DNA of 64,000 bases from Serinus canaria. Its lineage: Eukaryota > Chordata > Aves > Passeriformes > Fringillidae. The first letter of the stretch is position 1. The number at the start of each line of letters is the position of its first letter. The stretch spans positions 64,589,543-64,653,542 of the forward strand of contig NC_066314.1 in assembly GCF_022539315.1 (NCBI RefSeq), written 5' to 3'. The position numbers and the translations under genes are program-made. Under the pieces are notes generated by a model. The model did no database searches and was not told where the DNA came from. It worked only from the letters and a program-made list of their open reading frames with translations. Positions 25,936-35,560 of this stretch are shown here, piece after piece.

Positions 25936-25999
25936 CATTCTTGTCCCATGCCTGCCACACTGTCCACCATTCTTGTCCCACTCAGCCACACTGTCTGCA
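25936..25999. repeat. 32-bp imperfect tandem duplication
   Basis: CATTCTTGTCCCA begins each copy, at 25936 and 25968, and both continue into a GCCACACTGTC block. There are a few substitutions and a one-to-two base indel. Confidence 0.85.
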
Positions 26000-28900
26000 G
26001 TAACTATCATGCATCTGTTCCCAAGCTGGAGAGTGTTTCTAGAACAACAAGTCCCCATCATGATACCCTATCAGAATAGGGCAGGACAGGCAATGCAATG
26101 GGGGATCACCTCTTGTACTTAATATCTATTAGTTGTCTCACAACACCATCAGATACTTTACCCTGAAATGTCAGTGATCTTAAGATAAATCCTGAACAGG
26201 GCAAACAGGGCCCAGATGCATTTGAGCAGCTCTCTGTCTGAATGATCTCCCACTACTTAACTCCATATAAGCATTCCACAGTACTCTGTTGCACTGGTAT
26301 GGATCTGCTACAGCGTTTCATTCTCCCACCTTCCTAGGACCGGACTATGAAACAGCAAGTGCACTGTTTCTATTGCGGAATTCTGTCTCAAAAATCCATC
26401 AGGCTGTTGGCTGATATCAATTTGACTATTCAGGCACTGCAAAGATGTTTCAGGGAAACAGATTTGCCTTTCAGGAACTTTGCATTTACTAGTTGCCCAA
26501 GCTACTAGTTATGGAAGTTACTGGCTCCTCAAGACTCCAGCCAAGAGTTGGAGCCAAGAGCTACACTCTGGCATGTCAAAATCCCTTTGCCAGTAATGTT
26601 CAGAGAAATCAGATGGCTCAGGAAACAGAGCCATGACATTACAGGAACTGAAGAAAAACACAGCAGCTCAGTCTGTAAGTGTGACACAGCTGGCCCACAT
26701 GTAATCCACAGGGCTTTTGACAAAATGCAGAACACATTGCAGAACATTTCCATCGGGGAATGCCAGCATGGCAGCGGCACAGTGAAGTGTGCTCAGCACT
26801 GACACTGCTGCCATGCAAGTCAACCAGTGGGACCAAACTGCACCAGACCAATAATTCGATTACATCACTGAGGACACAGATGGATGAGGACACAATGTAC
26901 AATTTATCTCTTCTCTGGGGACTTCAAGTGCAAATGAGATCACTGATTATATCCAGACTGGAGAAACTGAGGCAGAAGTGCAGTGCAAACATCTGTAGAC
27001 TGAAGAGCTCCAGGCAAAAAAGATTCTGTGCTGGACACGGGGGTTCATCACCCAAAATCATGTTTGGTAGGCAATGAGGCAGGCTGCCAGATGATCAGGG
27101 CTTTACAGAGAGCTGCTTTTCTGTGTTTTGAAACATTTTGTTTTCAAGGGTACAAACTCTTTAATAAAGAAATGTTTACCTACAAGTATTTCATTTATAG
27201 GCAGCAGAAGAAATTGTCATTATGTGACACATTACAGCAGTTTCACACAAGTAAGGGCTTCTCAGTTGTATCCAAGTGCAAATTGCTATTGTGTGCATCT
27301 ACTGCTTAGCAATGAGGCATTTTTCTGCAGCACCTCTTAGGAGAATGATGGGGAGAAGAATCCTAGCTAAAAATTAGGTAACACTGAATTCCAAATACTA
27401 TGTTACAATAAAGCTTCATGCACATGGTAACTGGCTACTAGCTTTGGAGAAGTATACCTATCACTCTGAAACAAAGCAGAAAAGACAGGTAGGAGATCAA
27501 TCTTTTTTGAGAGGAAGAAGAGAATTGAGGTAGCAACAAGGAAAATAAATACCTTGAAAAATTTATTTTTTCTTTTTAATCTGGTCTTTTGCTCCAAAAC
27601 ATCAAGCTCGGAAGTTCAATATGATCTAAGCTTAATTCAAGGATGCTTTGTTTTCTGCAAAATTGTTGTGCCCATATAATTTTAAAAGCCTTTTTTTTTT
27701 AATAGCCAAAAGTAATTACCAATTGCCTAAGTCACAGATACATAAGCAGCAAGAAGACAGCAACTACAACCAACTTCTTCCCTGTTCTGTTTCCGCTACA
27801 ACTCCTGGGAAGGGGAAAGTCCAAGTACAGCAGGAGTGGTACAAAAAACCATAACAATGGAACCAATCTCTCCTCACAGTTTTGGAGAGCCATGTGCAGC
27901 TCAGAGCAGAGGATGGCACTCCAACAACCAGCCCAGAGGCTGCTACTGACACTCCTCCTGTGCATCCCTGCACAGCTGAGGGCTGGGTCACCGACCAAGT
28001 GCCACACAAGCACACAAGGGCATAATTCCTGTTTTAGGAGTGCCCATTTTTACAGAGTTTAGAGCTACAGGCTCCAAGCTCACGTGAGTTCACCCCTTGG
28101 GCCACCAAGCCTCAGTGATTACACCCCACACCAGTGGTTCTGCTGACAGCAGCAGAGCCATTTGCACAACTGATATAATCAAACACAGATCGAAAGGGAA
28201 GAAACATTCAAATTAAGAACATGCAAAACCAGTAATGTAGAGATACCCTATGTAAAGCTTTAGGCTGAAAAACTCATAATTTAAAAACATAATTTAATGG
28301 GTTTGCAACCAAAGGGAACTGAGCAATGCTTTTGCACTGATACAGAGCTCCTGGTTGTTTTTAGCTATGAAATGGGAGGGGAGGGGAAGGGGTGAAGAGA
28401 GGTTTTAAAAATCTGTCACAAATATTTAGGCAAAATGTGTTAGTGAACTACACAGGACTTTTGCCTATCCCAGACACCCAGAGAACAATGCAGGAAATTC
28501 CATATTCCACTGAGGGAGGATAAAACATTTCAGTAATTTTTTTTCCCTTTCTCCCCTTTCTGCTGTAGGGGCAGCTGTGTGAAAATTCCAGTTTTAATAT
28601 TGGAGGAAATGTCAGGGAGAAACAGCAATTTAGAGGGAAGGAGATGCTGAACTCTTCTTCTATCAGACTAATGTTACACAGATGTATGTGTAGGTAAAAC
28701 CCATAAAATTAAAATAATAAAAAATGCAGACATTTGCCAAGCTCTGGCCTTGCCAGCACAACAGGCAGCATGTTCCCAGTGCCTGCCCTCCTCAGGACTG
28801 GAGTGAGTGCCACCACTGCACTGAAACACCAGGGCCCTGCAAAAGGAACTGCTCAGGAAAAAAAGGATTAAAGGATTCAATTCCATGATTTTCCCCCTGG

Positions 28901-31519
28901 ACTGATTTTCAAAGATAGTGCTCTCACTTTTTATTATTCAGAGTATAAAGGGAGGCTCTTTTTTTCTTAAAAGAATGTCACAGTTTTCCTATATTTTGCC
29001 TTATAGCAAATAATTTTATCTCTTGAACAACAAAATGCATTGTGTTAGAAATTTAAATGGCATCATATGATGTGTCTAATCAATCAGTCCTTCTGTTAGT
29101 CAACTTGTCTAAATATTGAAAAGTTGAGCACTGGAAGGCTCTTCTATACCCTGCAAACAAAAAGGTTTGAGATAAATTTCTTCATAAGCTACACCAAAAG
29201 AAACTACTTCCAAAACCACTATGTACTGGAATAATTTCAGAAATACACTTCATAACACCTGCAGAATTATAAGCATTTTTTGTATTATTAATTACATATT
29301 TTTACCACTGACTGCCTCCAAGATAAACACAAAGAAATAAATAACTTATTTCTTCATTTTTTTCTGATAAAAATAATGAAAATGTAACTTAAGCTCACTT
29401 AAGGAGCAATGAAGCCACTGAGAATGCCCAGTAGATGTATATGGGACATAGGAAGTGCAGTTAAAACTTTTCACAATGCTTTTGTATTTCAACAAGCAGT
29501 TCCACTTTTAAAAATAACAGCAAAGTTTGCAAAAAGCTACCAGAGACTGTTACATACAACCCCCCCCAGTAATAAACCAGTAGACTGAGCCCTTAAAAAT
29601 GACACAGTTCAATTTGAGGAAAAAACCACCCAATCCTACTCATTTAGATTAAATAACAGAAGAGTTGTGGTAGCTTTCAAACTCAAAAAAATACACACTC
29701 TCTCTGAAGCAGTAAATACTTTGCCAGCTGTATCCTGCTGCCTTCACTCATATGTAATCACATATTATCTCCACAGGATATTCTAGGGCAGTCAATGGAA
29801 TTCTGAGGGGGTCACAGGACTCAGGATGGGCATGTGTAAATTACCTGATCCTCTGGAGGTGGGAGAAAGGCCCTTGGAGTGTTAACAGCAGTCTTTATAG
29901 GAATTTTTATTGTTAATTTCAATAAATAATCAGATACAATTCAGCATTACTTCTCCATTGTGTATCAAGAAATCACAAATGTTAATCAACACAGACATTC
30001 AAAGCCTTTGCTGGACAGACTGGGAGAAATTTATTAAATAAACAACAGAATGTAATATAATTTTCAGGAAAGTTTTAAATGAAACAAAGATCCTTCCAAA
30101 TTGTGATCTCACAACTATGACATTTTCTTAATGGTAATGAGAATTATTTCAAGATCTAAAAAACATCCAAGAAAACCAAGCTAGTGGTTTAGCAAGCACT
30201 TAAAAATCCCATGTTTTCTATTTCTAATCACATTGTCACCTGTTAAATATACTAAAACTCTGTATTTGTATATTCATATATATTTTACTCAATACATTAT
30301 TTCACTGCCTCATTTCATTGCACTGATGTTTATGTCTACATATACAAAATGGATATGGATTAAAAAAAATCCCAAACCCACTCCTAGCCTAAATTTTTTG
30401 ACTGAATAACTTAGCCTATTATTCCTGTCACTATTTACAGCATAATAAAAACATGTCCATTAAAAAAAGAACACTGCTGCAGCTCACTCTGCAATGTTAT
30501 AAAAAAATCCAAACTTTCAGTTACTTCTTATCTACTAACACTGCCATAAAATGTGTTAAGGTTTTTTTTCTGTCTGCCTTTTCCATCACAAAAATTTCAA
30601 AATGAAGAAATAAACATGGATTGAGCCTCCTGCTTGCAATATAAAAGCTGATTACTGGGCAGAACTCAAGAGAAAAGGAATTTATTCGGGTTGGAAGCAT
30701 TAAAAGCAATTCAGACTCTCTGGATTACATCACTGGAAGCAGTATGTCATTTGTTCCAATTGATGCCATTTGCTCACAGAAAGCCAGTATTTTATAAAGC
30801 ACCTTAGAATATTTATACTTTCCTTCTTCCTGACACTGTGATCACTCACTTCCAGCTGACACATGGAACACATGGGAAAGGCAAAGCAGAAGAATTGTCT
30901 GACAAATACATTTTTCCCCAACCAAACCAATCGTAGCAGATGCAATGCTGCATCAAACAGAGTTTTCAGCATCTCCTTGTAACTGCAAACGTCAAAAGAA
31001 TTCCTCCCACTCTGGTCATACAATGACCTTGGATAACTCAGAGCTGTTCTTGTGGGATTTGGAACTCTTTTCCCAAATGGATGTGAGATGAGGTAATGCC
31101 ATTCAAATGGGGCTGTGCACTGAAACGTTACATGCAGAACTCAAACTTGGCCCCAGCTCTAGCCCTGCAATTACAGTTAACTGGGTCAGTGGAATTTCTC
31201 AACTTCCACTTCTGGTTTCTTTGCTCCTAGATTTCAGGAGTGTCAGTTCCATATGGATAACAAACTAATAGATGGCATTTCAAATTAACACCATGAAAGC
31301 ACTGGCCTGTGAGGAGTACAGATTCGTGCTGCTCACCCACACCATGCACTGCAGGATGAGACTGTGCTGTGTCTGCTGTATGAGGGCAAGGCCAAGCTCT
31401 GCCTGTGTCGCCACAGCAAGAACATGTCCACCCAGCTGCAGGGGAGGATTTTAATTACCAAGGGATACTCCTTTTTAAAAGTGCTTTAACAATAGGCTCT
31501 GTCTGAAGCACAGGATAAT

Positions 31520-31559
31520 CACATTTTTAAATTGACTCAATAAACACATTTTTAAATTG
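31520..31559. repeat. 25-bp spaced duplication of ACATTTTTAAATTGA
   Basis: The 15-base word ACATTTTTAAATTGA occurs exactly at 31521 and 31546, separated by CTCAATAAAC. This is a short AT-rich duplication with no sign of function. Confidence 0.85.
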
Positions 31560-31955
31560 AGGTCAATTAAAATCAAGCAACTTCATTCCATGTCCTTAGA
31601 ACTGAATAAAGCTGAGAAAAAAAAGTATGTTCTATATGATTTGACCTGTGAAAAAGAATACCATGCATTTTAAAATCTCTGGAATAACAGTGGCACAATC
31701 AATGCAAGTGCTAATTAATACATGTGCAGAAGCTGAGCATGTGTTTAGTGAAATAGAGGGGGTTTGGTACCAGTCTCAATCTATTTACCCCACAAATACA
31801 TCGTGCTAAGCTTCTATTATCTTCTAACACTGAACTCTCAGTAAGCAAGGATTCACCAGGGCATAAATTTGTGCTGCACCAATCAAATATCCATAAACTA
31901 CTCACAGAGCTGTACAGATATCCATAAAGATGCAATGTGGTTAAGTTTCCTACTG

Positions 31956-32045
31956 TTTTTTTTTTTTTTTTTGTGGTTTTGGTTTTTTTTTTTTGGTTTG
32001 GGGTTTTTTTTTGTTTTTGTTTTTGTTTTGTTGGTTTTTTTTTTT
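31956..32045. repeat. T-rich low-complexity tract with TTTGG/TTTTG words
   Basis: A 17-base T run is followed by repeated GGTTTT, GGTTTGGGG and GTTTTTGTTTTTG words ending in a further T run. It is the strand-mirror of the A-rich tract at 14180-14298, suggesting the same class of low-complexity sequence in the opposite orientation. A frame across it encodes only Phe, Leu, Val and Gly and is not a gene. Confidence 0.9.
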
Positions 32046-32122
32046 AAGAAAGCAATACAGAAAAATCACCAGCCAACTAGTAGAAGGCTAGATATACAGA
32101 CAGAGGTTTAAACAAACTGCTG

Positions 32123-32197
32123 AGTCTTTGGTTGACAAAAAGAAGACAAAAAAAAGTCTTTGGTTGATTAAAAGAATTCTGACAGAATTCTTTTAAT
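32123..32197. repeat. 13-bp direct repeat leading into a 31-bp near-perfect palindrome
   Basis: AGTCTTTGGTTGA occurs at 32123 and 32155. The second copy runs directly into an inverted repeat with 15-bp perfect arms, ATTAAAAGAATTCTG (32167-32181) and CAGAATTCTTTTAAT (32183-32197), with one central A. It includes two EcoRI-type GAATTC words. The structure could extrude a cruciform. No gene context is visible. Confidence 0.9.
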
Positions 32198-33019
32198 TTT
32201 AAATGCATACCACTTGTTTTTAAAATATCCACGTCAAAATAAAATAAAAGACAAATTCAAAGAGAAAACAGAATCATGGAAGCAATGATGCTTTCCCGTA
32301 ACTTCTTCATCTTGATGGGTCACTGGTAATTTTTTTTCTATGCCTCAAATCCTGTTCACAATTTTTAAATGGAACTGTGAAATGGCATGTGTGGCGACAG
32401 CATAAATCACCAGGGCAGTATAAATAACTGCATATGCACACCCCATGAAAAGGCACACACTCATGGTTTCAATCCTGTGTCTTCTTTAATAAGAACAAAA
32501 GTTCGAGGCACAGAACACCCTAAAGTATGCAGAACAACACCATAAAGTATGTAGAACAAGGACAGTGCTGCAGACGCTTCCTAAGCTGCAGATGGTACTA
32601 AAGCAGATTTTAAGATAAAGATGAAAATTAAACCCCCTAAATTCACTCCTCCTTGTTCCTCTTCTGGGAACACACACACACACACAGAGCACACATCACC
32701 AAGAAAAGAGCAATACCAAATACTTTCACAGCATGTAAGTTATTTGCAATTTCTCCCTCTGAGTGACCAAATGTTAACAAAAGTCTGTGAAGGGAGAACT
32801 AGCTTTAAGGTTTTACTTCTTTTCTGAATTGGACACAAGCTGACAGCCCCAATTACAAACAATACTTCTTCACTTTGCTGTAGTGATTTTTTTCACAGGA
32901 TGTAAGAATTCATAATTCTTCATACCATACAACCACAGAACATCGGAAGTTTTGCAGACACACACTAGTGTAAATATACTCAGATATAAGTTTTCTGTAA
33001 AGCTCCCACAGAACGCGGT
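32198..33019. other. Unique AT-rich sequence, no gene seen
   Basis: Nothing is supported except a short (CA)n run at 32670-32686. A pair of words (CACCATAAAGTATG-like and TAAAGTATGCAG-like) recurs near 32520-32550 as a small duplication. Confidence 0.55.
32670..32686. repeat. (CA)n microsatellite, about 8 units
   Basis: An uninterrupted ACACAC run of 17 bases. A second shorter piece (GCACACATCACC) follows. Confidence 0.9.
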
Positions 33020-33500
33020 GCTTGCAGCGATACATTGAAGCCTTTTGGAACCCGAGGTTGTGTCCAGAAGGCAGGACCGACAGGACAGGCAGGCTCCGGG
33101 CCATCCCTCCCCTCAGCTCACCCCTGTGTCACAAGCTGGCTCACCCCGCCATCACTCCCTGAATCCCACCCCTCTTACCCCTGTCTCGCACCTGGATCAC
33201 CGCTAGGTCCGCCCCGGATCCCCCCTCTCACGCCTGTCCCGCACTTGCCTCACCCCAGCATCCCCCCGCATCCCCTGGATCCCCCAGATACCCCCGGATT
33301 CCCTGGATGCCCCAGATCCCCTGGATCCCCCCGCATCCCCGGCGCTCTCCAGCCCAGCCCGCGGGCCTTGTCTTCCCTGTGCCGCCACCTGCCGGCCGCG
33401 CCGGGCCCTGCAGCGGCCGCTCCCGCGGGACCTGCGGCTCCCGCGTCCTGCCCAACGCACCGGGGACGGCCGGCGCTGGGAGACCAGCGTGACTGTCCTT
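33020..33500. promoter_or_regulatory. CpG island-like GC-rich block
   Basis: Composition shifts abruptly from AT-rich flanks to strongly GC-rich. CpG is dense in the right part (33395-33482), for example GGCCGCGCCGGGCC, CAGCGGCCGCTCCCGCGGG and GGGACGGCCGGCGC. NotI-type and SacII-type sites, rare in such a background, are present. In vertebrates such islands usually mark a promoter or first exon. No coding exon is visible on either side. The long frames across it on both strands (about 234, 116 and 106 codons) are the usual consequence of stop-poor GC-rich DNA. The left part is inflated by a C-rich minisatellite. It may be a promoter of a lncRNA, an alternative first exon of a distant gene, or just GC-rich repeat DNA. 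Confidence 0.5.
33121..33352. repeat. Imperfect C-rich minisatellite inside the GC island
   Basis: Larger units of roughly 53-57 bases start at 33121, 33178 and 33231 with CCCCTGTGTC, CCCCTGTCTC and CGCCTGTCCC. Each is followed by a CACnnGGnTCACC-like block. From about 33262 the pattern collapses to short CCCTGGATCCCC / CCCAGAT / CCCGGAT words repeated at least six times to 33352. Divergence between units is high. It is likely variable among individuals. Confidence 0.75.
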
Positions 33501-33884
33501 GGCCTGGAAAAACTGTACCTCAAATTGCTGTCCAGGACCATGTGGCATTTCATACTTGGATCTCTCTTTTTTTTTTTTTTTTTAACATTACAATTTTTTC
33601 CAGATCCTTGAAACTAAAAAAACACATTTTCCAGCACCAGCAAAACTCTTTGAATCTCTTAGTCGTTCTTGTCAAACAACACTGTGTCTTGAAGCTTATA
33701 TGCAACCACTTCTGCATGAAGTTTTTCTGCGTTTTCTGAAAAAACTCAGAAGGGCCATAGAATGTTATCCCATGACCTAAGAGCAGAATGAATAAAATGC
33801 AACATAACTTTGTTCAAAGCAAGCTTAGTATGTGGAATCTTTACACAAACTAGTTTTTAATTTACATTTTACTTTAATGCTACA
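33501..33884. other. Spacer between GC island and CR1, with a T run
   Basis: A run of 18 T residues lies at about 33566-33583, followed by AT-rich DNA. On the minus strand this would be a poly(A) tract, but I see no retroposed gene body to its right-hand (5') side. No gene is supported. Confidence 0.5.
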
Positions 33885-35560
33885 TGCTACTACAAGAGCT
33901 TCTCCACCCCAAAAACCTGGTGGGATGGACAGCCTGCCTGGAGTTCATTTACATCAACACACACAGCACGAGCAACAATCAGGAAGAGCTGAAAGTCATT
34001 GTGCAGCAGGAAAACTCTGACAGAGCTACCCTCACAGAGACATGGTGGGACGGCTGGCACACCAGGACAGCTGCAATAGGTGGCTACAAACTCTTCAGGA
34101 GGTTCAGGCAAGGAAAGGGAGGTGGTGGAGTAGCCCTGTGTGACTGGGAGCTTGGATTGTCTGTAGCTTACTGATGGCAATGACAAAGGTGAGTGTTTAT
34201 GGTTTTATCAGCAAATGCCAACAAGGCAGGTCTGCTCCAGATCACCCAACCAGGACAAAGAGCTGGATGAAATAATCTATTATATTATAATATTAGAATT
34301 AGAACAGGGAGAAGTCTCATGATCGCTACCGTTACTCTCATGGAGACCTTCAACTTAACAGATGCTCGAAATTCAGCACAGAGGGAAACAGTCCAGGAGG
34401 TTCCTGGAGTTTTCAATTCTCAGAGAAGGAAGGAAAGCGATTAGCAGAACTGCCATCTTGGACTGCTGGAGGGCAGATTTTGGCCAGCTTAGGAGGTGGG
34501 CTGACAGACTCCCTGGGTAGGCAGTCCTGAAGAACAAAGGAGTCCAGGAAGACTTGACACTTTTCATGGAAGAAATCTTAAAGCAGGCTGTCCCCATGTG
34601 CCCAAAGATAAACCAGCAGTGAAGACCAGCCTAGCTAACAGGGAGCTTTGTCTGGAACTCAGAGTGCAAGAAGAAAATTTATAGCCTTTGGAAGAAGGGA
34701 CAGGCAGCTCAGGAGAAATGCAAAGATGCTGTGAGGTTTTACAGGGAGAAAATTAGAAGGGCCAAAGCCCAGCTTCAACTTAATGTGTTATTTCCACAGA
34801 AAACAAAAAACCAATTTCTATTAATGCGTTAGCAATAAAAGGAGGGCCAAGGAGAATCTTCATCCTTTACTGTCCTGTAGTGAAAAAGAATGAGGAAAAT
34901 GCCTTTTCAGCCTCAGAATGGTAAGACCAGTTGTTCTCTGGGCACCCAGCCACCTGAGCTGGAAGACAGGGACAGGGAGCTCAAATAATCCAGAGGGAAA
35001 TATTTCCTCAATGCTGCACAAGTCCATGGGGCCAGATGGGATCCACCCAGGGTTACTGAGGGAGCTGGTGGCAGTGCTCATGGAGCCACTTCCCACTATT
35101 TCCCAGCAGTGCTGGCTCACCAGGGGGGTCCCAGGTGAAGGGAAGTTGGCCACTGGGACACTCCTGTATGAAGTGCTGGAAGGAGGATCCAGGGAGCTAC
35201 GGGCCTGCCAGCCTGAGCTTGGTGCTGGAAAGGTCATGAGCAGATCCCTCTTGAGTGCCATCGTGCAACACGTGCCGGACAGCCAGGGCATCAGCCCAGC
35301 CAGCCAGGGCTTCTGGGTCCTGCTTGGCTCACCTATCTCCCAGGCAGAGTGATTTCCTCAGTGGATGTGTCTGCCTGGACTTTAGGAAAGCCTCTGACAC
35401 TGTTTCTCACAGCATTTTCCTCCTGGCTTGGACAGGGACATGCACTGTTCACTGGGTAAAGGACTGGCTGGATGTCTGGGCCCAGAGAGTGCTGGGGAAT
35501 GGAGCTACATCCAGCTGGGGCTGGATTACACTGACAGAGCTCTTCAAGGAGCATGTATTT
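33885..35560 (+). mobile_element. CR1 LINE, internal ORF2 portion (endonuclease to early reverse transcriptase), broken
   Basis: Translated fragments in shifting frames match CR1 ORF2. Near 33940-34150 is the endonuclease N-terminal part, with an NNQEELKVIVQQEN block, the catalytic-type TETWWD motif, and GGYKLFRRFRQGKGGGGVA. Downstream, the linker DNA (AGAACTGCCATCTTGGACT, GAGGGCAGATTTTGGCC, GGCAGTCCTGAAGAACAAAG) is typical of CR1. Near 35010-35340 is the start of the reverse transcriptase, with HKSMGPDGIHPGLLRELV and a degenerate form of the NYRPVSL region. Near 35370-35530 are LDFRKASDTVSHSI and KDWLDVWAQRV. The element then stops with no catalytic FADD-type motif, no 3' UTR and no 3' terminal repeat. 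The 5' end lies near the start of ORF2. Several frameshifts and stops make it non-functional. The family would normally encode an endonuclease-reverse transcriptase for target-primed retrotransposition. Confidence 0.9.

Larger units (their letters stand above)
23871..31955. other. Unique AT-rich sequence, no gene seen
   Basis: No supported gene or RNA. Frames around 23816-24181, 24353-24742, 25748-26122 and 26529-27309 are below 130 codons, frequently overlap on both strands, and show no domain signature. Short tandem duplications at 25936 and 31520 are listed separately. GC is somewhat higher around 26530-26830, where opposing frames coexist, but nothing identifies a product. Confidence 0.5.

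Noticed and set aside
32125..32140. TCTTTGGTT, resembling the start of miR-9
   Set aside because: Similarity ends after nine bases, and no precursor hairpin of the right size surrounds it.
33035..33739. 234-codon plus-strand frame, with 116- and 106-codon frames on the minus strand
   Set aside because: All overlap the GC-rich minisatellite. The plus frame is Pro-rich repeat translation running into poly-Phe from a T run. Stop scarcity in GC-rich DNA explains them.
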